A stretch of DNA of 41,210 nucleotides from Lentisphaeraceae bacterium (GTDB lineage Bacteria > Verrucomicrobiota > Lentisphaeria > Lentisphaerales > Lentisphaeraceae). Below, in pieces: positions 6,649 to 16,400 of this stretch (position 1 is the first letter of the stretch; every line of letters starts with the position of its first letter). Under the pieces are notes generated by a model. The model worked only from the letters and a program-made list of their open reading frames with translations, made no database searches and was not told where the DNA came from. The DNA is taken from NCBI GenBank assembly GCA_021232515.1, contig JAJPOQ010000126.1, positions 1 to 41,210 of the forward strand. Reading direction: 5' to 3'. The position numbers and the translations under genes are program-made.

Positions 6649-8690
6649 AGGCAGACTCAAATAAATTTATTCCACTACCAGATGAGCTAGACTACAGTGT
6701 TAGCGACTTTTACGATATGGATGAAGATTTATGCAATGAGCAATGTACACGCCTTTATGAGGAATATAACGATATAAAAAAACGTTATACAGAAGTAACT
6801 GAAATTGCTTCTGGCGGTATGAAAACAATTTACCGTGCGTTCGACCAAAAAACGGGTCGATATGTAGCTGTGGCCGTCCTGAAAAATGATATGGGCGAAG
6901 AGACTCATGGACCATTTCTCGCAGAAGCTAGATTAACAGCTGTGCTTCATCATCCAAACATTATAAAGATACATGATATAGACTTTGGTGAGGATGAAAA
7001 ACCTTACTTTACTATGGATTTGAAACTTGGGGACTCACTCTCAGATATTATCAAAAAACTGGAAGAGAACGTTTCTAGCTATGTAGAGAAATATACTCTT
7101 GAAGAAAAGCTAGACATCTTTGTTAAAGTTTGTAATGCAGTTTCTTATAGCCACACGCAGGGGATACTCCATCTCGATATAAAGCCGGATAACATACAGG
7201 TGGGTGACCATGGTGAAGTTCTTCTTTGTGATTGGGGCTTAGCGCGCTATTTAGGTCATGCTGAGTCACAAGATAACGACCTTCTTGATAATGAATTTCT
7301 CATGGGACAGACGATTATGGGGAAGGTCAGGGGAACTCCCGGTTACATGGCTCCAGAAATGGTAAATGACAAAAAGAAGCGCTGTGAACAAAGCGATATT
7401 TATGCTTTAGGAGCTCTACTATATGCATTACTGGCAGGGCTGCCTCCTATCGAAGGTAACGTAGATCAGATATTAAAAAAAACTTCAGTTGGTAACGTTA
7501 TTTCTCCCAAGGAGAGATGCCCAGGAAAATCAATTCCTTCTAGTCTAAACGCAGTAGTAATGAAGGCCATGTCATTTGAGATTGATCAACGTTACAAGAC
7601 TGCTAGTGAACTAGTTGAGGACGTTCGTAAATATCTCTATGGCTATGCGACTTCAGCTGAAGAAACGAATGTACTTAAAGAGCTGTCTTTGTTCTACAAA
7701 CGAAATAAAACAGTCTGTCATGTTTCACTTTTCTCTGTGTTTTTGATCTCTATATTTATCGGAGTATTTATAGTTAATCTGGAACAGTCTCGAGATAAAG
7801 AGATGTCTCTAAGAATTATTGCTGAAGAAGAAAGAACTAAGGCAGAAATAAATTTAAAAAAGTATCAACAAGAAAAAGAACTTGCAGATATAAGCCTATC
7901 TGCAGATCCTTCGAATGTTTTGGCGAAAATAAAAAAAGACTATTATCAGAATTTTTTTAGTAGTCCCAAAGGAACATTAGATCGAGTGATGAAATCTCTT
8001 GAGAGGATTAAAGAAGCAAATGATTCGGCGATGCTTCTTTATGAGTTTAAAGGTGACATACACTTTCTTAGACAGGAATTTGACTTGGCATTACTTGAAC
8101 TTAAAAAGGGTAGAGGAGAGTTTGAAAATAGAACACTTTTTAAGGCTTTGGTTTCTATAAAAGACTACAAAAGCGATGGCGGTCCAGCTCCAGTCGAAAT
8201 CATCCAGAAAATGATTCACAATTTGAATGGCAAGTATATCCAACCATTGCCTAAGCTCTTGATGTACGATAATGAAGTTCGAGCCAATAAAGAGGAACAT
8301 CTTGAGCTTGTAAAGACCGTATTTACCGTTGCTAACAAGGTCTCAGAACTAGAAGAGTTTTCTTATGACCCCAGCTCTAAGATGTTATCTATTTCTGGAG
8401 ATTATCGCGTTTATAGTTTCGACATAAAATCGGATGGTAAACGCTTTCCTCTTTTTGGAACTCTTCCTATAGATCATTTGAAAATTCGCGGAAATAAAAA
8501 CTTACATGGCATAGCTTTAGAGGGACTAAAATTGAAAACTCTTGATATTCGAGGAGAGAAAATTCGTTCAAAAAGACAATTAATCCCCAAAGGAGTTGCC
8601 GAAAAAATAATTGTATCAGAAGAGTTATCGAATAAAGGTATCCTAGAACTACTCAAGAAGAATTCTAAGGTCGCTTTTACTTTGGAGTGA
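6645..8690 (+). CDS. Membrane Ser/Thr protein kinase with atypical catalytic motifs
   Basis: A 681-residue protein. The kinase domain is about residues 47-332: glycine loop IASGGMKTIY, helix-C Glu94, catalytic HLDIKPDN (176-183), CDWGLAR (195-201) and GTPGYMAPE (230-238). The VAIK motif reads VAVA, with Ala77 in place of the ATP-anchoring lysine. HRD is HLD and DFG is DWG. The catalytic Asp178, Asn183 and Asp196 are kept, so activity is possible if another lysine (Lys80) substitutes. A transmembrane helix at about 358-378 is followed by a coiled coil (EEERTKAEINLKKYQQEKEL), a TPR-like stretch (about 445-490) and a C-terminal region with leucine-rich-like repeats (LPIDHLKIRGNKNLHGIALE). It is coupled to the sigma gene by an ATGA overlap. 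It likely senses something outside the cytoplasm and phosphorylates the sigma factor or FHA proteins; that is inference. Confidence 0.9.
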   Translation: MKADSNKFIPLPDELDYSVSDFYDMDEDLCNEQCTRLYEEYNDIKKRYTEVTEIASGGMKTIYRAFDQKTGRYVAVAVLKNDMGEETHGPFLAEARLTAVLHHPNIIKIHDIDFGEDEKPYFTMDLKLGDSLSDIIKKLEENVSSYVEKYTLEEKLDIFVKVCNAVSYSHTQGILHLDIKPDNIQVGDHGEVLLCDWGLARYLGHAESQDNDLLDNEFLMGQTIMGKVRGTPGYMAPEMVNDKKKRCEQSDIYALGALLYALLAGLPPIEGNVDQILKKTSVGNVISPKERCPGKSIPSSLNAVVMKAMSFEIDQRYKTASELVEDVRKYLYGYATSAEETNVLKELSLFYKRNKTVCHVSLFSVFLISIFIGVFIVNLEQSRDKEMSLRIIAEEERTKAEINLKKYQQEKELADISLSADPSNVLAKIKKDYYQNFFSSPKGTLDRVMKSLERIKEANDSAMLLYEFKGDIHFLRQEFDLALLELKKGRGEFENRTLFKALVSIKDYKSDGGPAPVEIIQKMIHNLNGKYIQPLPKLLMYDNEVRANKEEHLELVKTVFTVANKVSELEEFSYDPSSKMLSISGDYRVYSFDIKSDGKRFPLFGTLPIDHLKIRGNKNLHGIALEGLKLKTLDIRGEKIRSKRQLIPKGVAEKIIVSEELSNKGILELLKKNSKVAFTLE

Positions 8691-8738
8691 ATGTGTCCAC
8701 TGTTCACTTCCTATTCCTCCATCCTTTTCCAGAACTGC

Positions 8739-8769
8739 TGTTAAGATTTCTCCCATTTTCTCCTTCTAT
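8739..8769 (+). promoter_or_regulatory. Shared promoter motif (sulfatase cluster)
   Basis: TGTTAAGA (8739-8746), 15 nt, CCTTCTAT (8762-8769), ending 28 nt before the sulfatase ATG. No further copy precedes the next two genes, which suggests one transcript for 8798-12687 or beyond. Confidence 0.75.
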
Positions 8770-8797
8770 GTAAAAATAAAAATATTGTGGTGGAAAA

Positions 8798-10192
8798 ATG
8801 CTTTACAGATTCCTGATTTTACTTTCTTTTTTCTTTTGCCTCGGTACAACAGCAGAACGAAAGCCGAATATCATTTACCTTATGCTTGATGAATGGGGTT
8901 ACTTCGAGACCTCACATATGAAGAATGACTACCTGATAACTCCCAATATCGATCAATTTGCTGCTGACGGCATGCGTTTTACTAACGCCTATGCTGGCGC
9001 TCCAGTTTGTGGTCCGACTCGCTGCGTTTTACTCACAGGTAAACATATGGGCCATGCATCTATGCGAACCAATAATGGATATGCTGCGATTCGTGAAGAT
9101 GAGAAGACTTTGGGTTCCATGCTCAAACAAAAAGGCTACGTTACTGGGGGATTCGGTAAATGGGGTATTGGCGCCCGTGGTACTTCTGGTATTCCAGAAA
9201 AACACGGCTTTGATGAATTTTTCGGTTACTATGACCAGGTGCACGCTCATACTTACTATCCAAAGTATCTCATTCGAAACAGTGAAGAAGTACCTCTGGA
9301 GGGCAATGAAGATAAGAATCCCTATGAAGGTAAGACTCATGCTCAGGATGTTATTTTCGAAGAGTCTTTGAAGTTCATCAAAAAGAACAAGGATAAAGCT
9401 TTCTTTTGTTACTTACCATGGACTCCACCTCACGGCCACTGGGGAATCGATGCCGACGATCCTTCCTGGAAATTATTTAAAGATAAACCCTGGAAAGTAG
9501 GACAGAGAAGAGATACCGATGCCAGAACATATGCCGCTTTTATGCATATGATCGATCGCCAGATTGGCGAAATCATTTCTCTTCTAAAAGAGTTAGGTAT
9601 CGATGGGAATACTGTGTTTTTTCTCTCAGGAGATAACGGTGGGCAAGATTACTTTAAAACTCCTGATCGTCCGCATGGGTTTTTCGCACCCAATTGGAAC
9701 CCACTCACTGGGGAAAGATTTCGCGCTGGTAAAGGTTCACTTTATGAAGGCGGACTAAAAGTTCCGATGTACGTTCGTTGGCCTGGAAAAATTAACGCCA
9801 GTTCGGTGAGTGATCATATGTTTTATTACCCAGACATAATGCCGACTTTAGCGGATATAGCGAATGTAGAGTCTCCAAAGGCAGATGGCCTATCGATTTT
9901 GCCAACACTACTTCAAAAAGGACAGCAGAAACAGCATAAATATCTTTATTGGGAATATATGGGGCAGGTTGCTATCCGTTACGGTAAGTGGAAAGCCTAC
10001 AAGGGCAAAAAGGCAGACTGGGAGCTTTACGACATCTCGAACGATAAAGAAGAGAAAAATAATCTGGCTTCAGAGAAAAAAGAGATACTAAATCAGTTGA
10101 TTTCTTTAGCAAGTGAAGCTCATGAAGAAGTCAAGCCAGGGGTGATTTACGATAAAGAGTTAGCCTTGAAAGACAGGATGCGGAAAGAATGA
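8798..10192 (+). CDS. Exported Cys-type sulfatase
   Basis: A 464-residue formylglycine-dependent sulfatase of the alkaline phosphatase superfamily. It has an N-terminal signal peptide (residues 1-19, ending GTTA) and begins KPNIIYLMLDEWGYFE. Asp31 is one metal ligand, and the second aspartate of the usual DD pair is Glu32. The active-site motif C71-G-P-T-R75 then LLTG would have Cys71 oxidised to formylglycine by a maturation enzyme not encoded here. The later motif GKWGIG replaces the usual GKWHxG, and SGDNGG carries the second metal site. It would remove sulfate esters from a periplasmic or surface polysaccharide. It heads a cluster with an O-acetylesterase and an SGNH hydrolase, pointing to a substrate that is both sulfated and acetylated. 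The exact substrate cannot be told. Confidence 0.92.
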   Translation: MLYRFLILLSFFFCLGTTAERKPNIIYLMLDEWGYFETSHMKNDYLITPNIDQFAADGMRFTNAYAGAPVCGPTRCVLLTGKHMGHASMRTNNGYAAIREDEKTLGSMLKQKGYVTGGFGKWGIGARGTSGIPEKHGFDEFFGYYDQVHAHTYYPKYLIRNSEEVPLEGNEDKNPYEGKTHAQDVIFEESLKFIKKNKDKAFFCYLPWTPPHGHWGIDADDPSWKLFKDKPWKVGQRRDTDARTYAAFMHMIDRQIGEIISLLKELGIDGNTVFFLSGDNGGQDYFKTPDRPHGFFAPNWNPLTGERFRAGKGSLYEGGLKVPMYVRWPGKINASSVSDHMFYYPDIMPTLADIANVESPKADGLSILPTLLQKGQQKQHKYLYWEYMGQVAIRYGKWKAYKGKKADWELYDISNDKEEKNNLASEKKEILNQLISLASEAHEEVKPGVIYDKELALKDRMRKE

Positions 10193-10323
10193 GGCTGTTA
10201 CAGAGTCACTGCTCATTTTCAAAAGCTTAACTTGTCCCAGCCTGGTAAGCTTCAGATCATTTTTACTTAGAATCACTACTGGGACTTAGGTCTCAAAATA
10301 CTCAAAGAACAAAGGTTAAAATC

Positions 10324-11847
10324 ATGAAAAGAAATTTTCTATTAATTCTATTAAGCTTCGTCACAAGTTTATGTGCGGATGTCTCACTGCCAAATTTGTA
10401 TTCGGATAATGCCGTAATTCAGCGTCACATACCATTTAAAGTTTGGGGTTGGGCAGACCCTCACGAGAGTATCAGTATCGAGTTTTTAGGTAAAAAGGTC
10501 TCTACTCAGGCAAATGAAACAGGGACTTGGTCTGTAGAGTTTCCAGCCCAGAAAGCTGGCGGACCTTACTCTTTAACTGTTACAGGGAAGAATAAATTGG
10601 TGAGAAATAACCTTCTTTTTGGCGAAGTTTGGGTTTGCTCTGGCCAGTCAAATATGAAGTGGAATATTGGTAAATCTGTTGACGGTGATCTTGAGGTTTT
10701 GATGGCTAAAGATGACCAGCTTCGAATAGTAACTGTCAGCACAGGTGCTTCACAAACGTCTCTTAAAGATATAGATGGTGTGTGGACACCAGCAACAGGT
10801 AAAGCATTAAATGAATTTTCTGCAGTCGGTTATTATTTTGGCAGAGAATTGCGTCGAGTTTTAAATGTTCCTGTTGGTTTGATCAATAATGCTTGGGGTG
10901 GATCAGCGATAGAAGCATGGATACCAAGAGAAGTATTGCTCACAGATGAAAGAAACTTTGCTTATCTTAAGAGTTTTGATGAGAGGCTCGAACAGTATAG
11001 TTCAGGACAGCCTTTATCTCTATATGAAGAGAATTTAAAAAAGTGGGAAAAGAAAGTTGCTCAAGCCAAAAGTTCAGGAGCGCCACTTCCACGAAAACCA
11101 AGGAAACCTACAGATCCCAGAGGAAGTCAACATCGTCCAGCAAACTTATGGCATAGCAGAGTTGCTCCTTTATTAAATTACTCCATAAAGGGCGTCATAT
11201 GGTACCAAGGAGAAGCAAATACTTCGAGGTCTTATAACTATCGTCATTTATTACCGATGATGATCAAGACATGGCGTCAAAAATGGGACTCTGGTAACTT
11301 CCCATTTTACTGGTCTCAATTGGCTGATTTTTGTAGAGATGATGAGAGCGATGGAAATAGCCCTTGGGCAGAAATTCGAGAATCCATGACTGTTGCCATG
11401 CAAACTACAGAAAACACCGGTCAAGCGGTTATTACGGATTTGGGGGAGGAGCAGGATATACATCCTCGTCGAAAGCTTGAAGTAGCAAAACGTTTACTAC
11501 GTTGGGCACTTGCTAAAGATTATGGTTTTGATGTTGTCTTTAAAAGTCCAATGTACGAGAGTCATGAAGTAAAGGATAACAAAATCATCATTACTTTAGA
11601 CCAGGACGTAAAGTGGTTCGATGTAAAAAAAGTATTGGGTTTTACCATCGCAGGCGAAGATGAAAAGTTTCTGGAAGCAAACGCAAGGATTAGTAAAAAT
11701 ACTATCGAAGTATGGCATGAAAAAATTAAAGCTCCTCGTGCCGCGAGGTATGCTTGGGCCGGTAACCCTTTGTGCAATGTGATCAATAAAAAAGACTTGC
11801 CATTGACTCCCTTCAGAACAGATAAGTGGAAATTAAGTACTGAATGA
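10324..11847 (+). CDS. Sialate O-acetylesterase-like carbohydrate esterase (SASA)
   Basis: A 507-residue exported protein with a signal peptide (1-18, SLCA cut site). Family features of SASA/DUF303 esterases are clear: the nucleophile block VWVCSGQSNMKW (Ser109), GLINNAWGGSAIEAW, GVIWYQGEANTS, and the catalytic-dyad region DLGEEQDIHPRRK with the histidine. An N-terminal beta-sandwich precedes the esterase core. It removes acetyl groups from sugars such as O-acetylated sialic acids or xylans; the family name does not fix the substrate here. It lies 131 bp after the sulfatase, same strand, with no promoter motif of its own, so co-transcription is likely. Confidence 0.9.
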   Translation: MKRNFLLILLSFVTSLCADVSLPNLYSDNAVIQRHIPFKVWGWADPHESISIEFLGKKVSTQANETGTWSVEFPAQKAGGPYSLTVTGKNKLVRNNLLFGEVWVCSGQSNMKWNIGKSVDGDLEVLMAKDDQLRIVTVSTGASQTSLKDIDGVWTPATGKALNEFSAVGYYFGRELRRVLNVPVGLINNAWGGSAIEAWIPREVLLTDERNFAYLKSFDERLEQYSSGQPLSLYEENLKKWEKKVAQAKSSGAPLPRKPRKPTDPRGSQHRPANLWHSRVAPLLNYSIKGVIWYQGEANTSRSYNYRHLLPMMIKTWRQKWDSGNFPFYWSQLADFCRDDESDGNSPWAEIRESMTVAMQTTENTGQAVITDLGEEQDIHPRRKLEVAKRLLRWALAKDYGFDVVFKSPMYESHEVKDNKIIITLDQDVKWFDVKKVLGFTIAGEDEKFLEANARISKNTIEVWHEKIKAPRAARYAWAGNPLCNVINKKDLPLTPFRTDKWKLSTE

Positions 11848-11910
11848 ATCGCACAGACAAGTAAATAGTTCTTTCTCTTTTAAATCCAGACTATATGCAA
11901 GGAAACTAAT

Positions 11911-12687
11911 ATGAATAACCGTCGTAACTTCTTAAAAAGATCTTTAGCAGCTGCGAGTGTCGGAGCATTTGCTTCGTGTCAAAGCCATTCTCAGAGAGAA
12001 GCTTCATATCAAGGCTACAATTATCAGCTGCCAAAGTTCGCGAAAGGCACCCGCCTCTTATTTCAGGGAGATTCCATTACCGATATGAAATGGGGACGAA
12101 ATCAAAAAGACAGGAATCATTATCTAGGTCATAGCTATGTCTTCCTCATTGCTTCGCGATTAGGTGTTGACCTGGCAGAAGCAAAGCTCGAATTCTTCAA
12201 TCGCGGCATGAGTGGTAACCGCGTCCAGGATTTAAAGAAGCGTTGGCAAAAAGATGCCCTTGATCTGAAACCGGATTTACTAAGTATTCTGGTTGGAGTT
12301 AACGATATAGTAAAATCCAAAGGGGCTCCCATTGATATGAAGAAGTGGGAATCTGATTATCGTTATCTTTTAGAAAGTACGCTTAAGCAAAATCCAAAAT
12401 TAAAAGTTGTTTTGCTCAATCCTTTTGTTCTGCCAACAGGCCGTTTTGTAAATAATCCAGATGAATTGAAAAGGTTTGCTGAGTCCATAAATAAAATGGC
12501 TGTAGTTGTGACGACACTCGCTCGTGACTACAACGCGGTGCATATAAAAACACAGGAAGTATTTACAGCTGCTACAGCTACCTCTGGTGCTGAAAACTGG
12601 ATATGGGATGGCGTTCACCCTCTACCGCAAGGGCATGAGCTCATAGCGAGGAACTGGATTGATGAAGTCGCAAAAAGCTCAAGTTAA
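11911..12687 (+). CDS. Exported SGNH/GDSL hydrolase
   Basis: A 258-residue protein. The N-terminus MNNRRNFLKRSLAAASVG is a twin-arginine signal, followed by FASCQ, which could also be a lipobox (Cys23). SGNH blocks are intact: I, FQGDSIT with Ser55; II, RGMSGNRV; III, LVGVNDI; V, WDGVHP with Asp233 and His236. Such enzymes are usually carbohydrate acetylesterases or lipases working outside the cytoplasm. Position after the sulfatase and sialate O-acetylesterase-like gene (63 bp gap) suggests deacetylation of the same polysaccharide. A broken FG-GAP gene follows almost at once. Confidence 0.88.
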   Translation: MNNRRNFLKRSLAAASVGAFASCQSHSQREASYQGYNYQLPKFAKGTRLLFQGDSITDMKWGRNQKDRNHYLGHSYVFLIASRLGVDLAEAKLEFFNRGMSGNRVQDLKKRWQKDALDLKPDLLSILVGVNDIVKSKGAPIDMKKWESDYRYLLESTLKQNPKLKVVLLNPFVLPTGRFVNNPDELKRFAESINKMAVVVTTLARDYNAVHIKTQEVFTAATATSGAENWIWDGVHPLPQGHELIARNWIDEVAKSSS

Positions 12688-12701
12688 AATGTGGAATGCT
12701 C

Positions 12702-13302
12702 ATGAGGTTTTTACTATTTTTTGTAGCTCTGCCTCTCTTGGAGAAATTAGCTTTAAACAAATAGAAATAGCCAATGGCTATGCTGTGAATTTGGCTCGTG
12801 CATGGGACTATAATAAGGATGGACACAAAGACGTTCTTTACACTGGTGTTGGATCCCTTCAATTAGCCTTAGGGCCGGGGTAAAAGCTTAAAAAAGTTCA
12901 GACTATGCCGGATGGTTTTAAGCGCACTATTCACAGTCGACTCATAGTTGTCGATGGTGATGGCGATATGGGCATGGTTGCTAGTCGAGGTCATGACTGG
13001 GGGAACTGTTGTTTAAAGGTCCAAACTATGAAGCTATAGAAATTGATCCTACGATTCAGGGGCCACATGCTTTCGCTAAAGTGGATTTAGATAGCGATGA
13101 CGACATGGATATGGTTGCAACAGATAATGGCGCCAAACAATTAGTTTGGTATGAAAATGATGGTAAGGCGAACTTTACCAAACGCATCATCTCTGAAAAT
13201 CAGAAAGGTTATGACCTGGATATGCAGGATCTCAATCAAGATGGAAAAGTAGACATCGTTGTATCTGGCTCATCAGGTCGTGATGTTAGAGTTTATATTT
13301 AG
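12702..13302 (+). pseudogene. FG-GAP/VCBS-repeat secreted protein, multiply frameshifted
   Basis: A signal-peptide start (ATG 12702, MRFLLFFVALPLL) runs out of frame within 20 codons. Another frame continues IEIANGYAVNLARAWDYNKDGHKDVLYTG to a TAA at 12881, and the same frame resumes with VVDGDGDMGMVASRGHDWG. A further shift near 13005 leads to FKGPNYEAIEIDPTIQGPHAF with VDLDSDDDMDMVATDN and QDLNQDGKVDIVVSGSSGRD, ending at TAG 13300-13302. The repeated DxDxDGxxD units are calcium-binding FG-GAP propeller repeats, common in exported proteins of this phylum. At least two frameshifts and a stop show it is decaying. It was probably the last gene of the sulfatase cluster. Confidence 0.8.
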
Positions 13303-13376
13303 AAGTTGCCCAACTCAGAAAACAGTTTAGCGACTAATAATCAGTAAAATTTTAGCCCATTTTTTTCACAAACTCC

Positions 13377-13407
13377 TGTTAAGGCCACTCTTATTTCATC
13401 CTTCTAT
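13377..13407 (+). promoter_or_regulatory. Shared promoter motif (FHA-cytochrome operon)
   Basis: TGTTAAGG (13377-13384), 15 nt, CCTTCTAT (13400-13407), followed by TAGAAAATTTCAGGA. It ends 22 nt before the leader ORF ATG and 63 nt before the GTG of the main gene. Confidence 0.75.
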
Positions 13408-13429
13408 TAGAAAATTTCAGGATTGAAGA

Positions 13430-13474
13430 ATGTGTTTTTATAGTTGTGTTGTTGGTAGAGAGGTCCAAAAGTGA
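13430..13474 (+). CDS. 14-codon leader ORF overlapping the FHA-cytochrome start
   Basis: ATG at 13430, eight bases after AGGA and at the same distance from the promoter as the starts of neighbouring regulon genes, encodes MCFYSCVVGREVQK. Its TGA (13472-13474) overlaps the GTG of the next gene (13471) as GTGA, an arrangement typical of translational coupling. No homology is claimed; it may be a regulatory leader or simply chance. Confidence 0.45.
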   Translation: MCFYSCVVGREVQK

Positions 13475-16400
13475 AGTTTGTATTTTTAAATGGTTCTCTC
13501 GCGGGGAAAAAAGTCGAGACCGATCAGAGTGTGGTTTCTATAGGTTGCGACGAGACAAATCTACTGGTCATTCCAGATCAGGGTATTTCAGCAAGACATT
13601 GTTATGCCGTTAATCTGGATGGCCAGTGGATTCTTTTTGATTTGGAGAGTACAAACGGTGTGGAAGTCAATGGAGTGAAGATTGCCAAGAAGTCACCGAT
13701 TGCCGATTTTGATACTATCAAATTAGGAGGAATTGAATTCGTTGTATTGATTAGCGATGACGCAAAATCTCCGATTAATGAAAAAAAGGTTCTGACTTTT
13801 GGTAAGAAAAATAGTAAGTCTGCTAAGAATTTACATAAGCGTCGAGTCAAACGCCAGACTCGAGATCGTTCAAAGCGAGTTCGTAAACTTGTGGCGATTT
13901 CAGGACTAGTTTTAGTCGGCTGTATTTTTGGTCCGGAACAGTATGAGAAAATAAATAAGAAACTTAGCCTTAAACCTGATATTAATAAAGACCTTATCCA
14001 GCTTGCCAAAGTTTCAGGGGCACCTGCAGAAGAAGTCGTTCAGCTTATAGAAGTTTCAGAGGCACCAGGAGAAGATGAAAAGATTGAAGTTATTGAACAA
14101 GAATCTGCTAAAGAAGTTTTGGAGTCACAAGCTGTATTAGTTGAAGTGGTAGATGCATCTGAAGTTAAAAATGAACTAGTCGCGAATGAGGTGACTAAGC
14201 TCGATTTGAATAGTGTTAGCATTCACAGCTTCACCGAAAAGTATTGTTTTGAGTGCCATAATGCTAAAAGACAGAAAGGCAAAATTCGCTTAGATGACGC
14301 CGATTTTACTTTCTCAACCCATGCTTCTATCTATCATTGGCAGGATTTTCTCGATGTTTTAAATACCGGTGAGATGCCTCCCGAAGATGAAACTCAGCCT
14401 TCTGATAAAGAAATGGCCAAAGTAATAGGTTTGATAACCGATAAGCTCCAGAGCTCTCGCAAAAAATTAGCGGCTACTGGTGGTACAATTACTATGCGCC
14501 ACCTTAATCGAAGAGAGTACAGCGGTAGTATAAAGAATTTGTTCAACGCCGAAGTTCAAACTACTGCTCTTCCTCTTGACCAATATGAAGGACTCGATAC
14601 TCATGGAAAGAATCAGTTTTTTACTTCGAACCATTACTGCATGTATTTTGATCTTGGCGAGAAGATTGCTAAATCAGCTATTAAAGGAATTCAGTTAAAA
14701 GGTAAAAATAATCAAATAGTTAGAAAAGATCCTGAGCCACGGAAAAATGGTCAATCTAAGAACTTCTTTGAAAGAAATAGCAAAGGCCAACTTAAGCTGG
14801 AAGATTTTAAAGGGATGACTGAAGCTGAGATAAGAAAAATTGTCCAACCAAATTTTGAAGGCAAAATAGGGCGAATTAATCTGCCCAGAGATATACGATA
14901 TTTAAATGATAATAACCATAAAATCGCTGCTAGTGGTAGTGTGATTACTCACTTTGGCGCATCTCCAGGCTACAATTATAAAGTCAGAGTTCATTCATTT
15001 GGTACTGTAGACGCTTACTCAGAATTGTTATTTATGGATAACTTACGTGATAAGAATGTTGAGAGAGTAAAGTTTACTAAAGATCGCAAGAAGCACGTTA
15101 CTGAGTTTACTTTCAATGCGAATCTACTACAGGGGAAAATAACTTTTACCACACATACAGCAATTGGAGCTTACATCGATTACCTTGAAATGATTCCATT
15201 AAAATCAGAAATATCCTTATTTGAAGAATGTTTTGGAGAGGTCATTAATTCAGATATATCGACTTCTAAAATAAAATCTTCATTGAGGAAATTCTCCGAG
15301 CAAGCCTTCAGAAACTCTTCACCGAAAGCTGAGTTCATTGACTCATTGGCCAATATATATAACGATGGTATCAAAAATGGTAAGTCAAGATCAGATGCTT
15401 TGGCGGTATGTATAGCAACCGTCTTAAGCTCGCCATCGTTTCTTTACATCAAAGAACATAATATGAATCAGAGTCAAAAGCTGGCGAACCAAGAATTTAT
15501 TTCTCGGATGTCTTTTTTCCTTACTGGAGCCCCAACAAGTGATAAATTTTTAACTATGGCCTCAAGGCAAAATCTAAATAGTAAGAGAGGGTTGGCCAAA
15601 GCAATTGATCATTTACTTTACTCAGAGAGAAGTGAAATAGGCCTTAGTGATTTCTTTGAGCAATGGATGGAACTAAGTCGCTTTGATCAAATCGACTTTC
15701 AAACAAGTGGCATAAGTAAACCTCTACAGGAAGCTGCGAGGACTGAGCCTTTAAAGTTCTTTAATTATTTGGTTAAAAATAATTTGCCAGTAGACAATCT
15801 TATCGATTCAGATTTCACCATAGCCAATCAATACTTAGCTGATTACTATGGAATCCAGGGAACATTCAAAGGCTATCAATCGGTAAAGCTTCCTCTAGAC
15901 AGCAAACGTGGTGGAATACTAACTCAGGCAGCATTTTTAATGATGGGCACCGCCGGTCAAAGAACTTCTCCCACGATTCGTGGTACAGTCATCAGAACTA
16001 AGTTTTTAAATGATGCACCACCACCACCGCCACCAAATGTTCCCCAGTTGGAGACTCAGGAGAATGGCACACAGACTGTCCGTGAATTAGTAAATCTTCA
16101 CAAACAGGTGGTGCAGTGTTCCTCCTGTCATGAAAAGATTGACCCCATAGGTTACGGTCTGGAGAATTTTGATCACTATGGCAAATACAGAACCGAAGAA
16201 GGAATAAAGATCAAAAAGATACGTTGGAATTATGTCCCACAAGAGTTTGTTCCTGTAGAGATCGAAGGTCATATCGATGGAAGACACTCATTTACCAATC
16301 TTGAAGGTTTTAAAAAAGCTTTGATGTCAGAGAAAGATAAACTGGCAAGGTCAGTTTATGAATCGCTCCTTTCCTACGGCATTGGTCGCGAAATAGAGTT

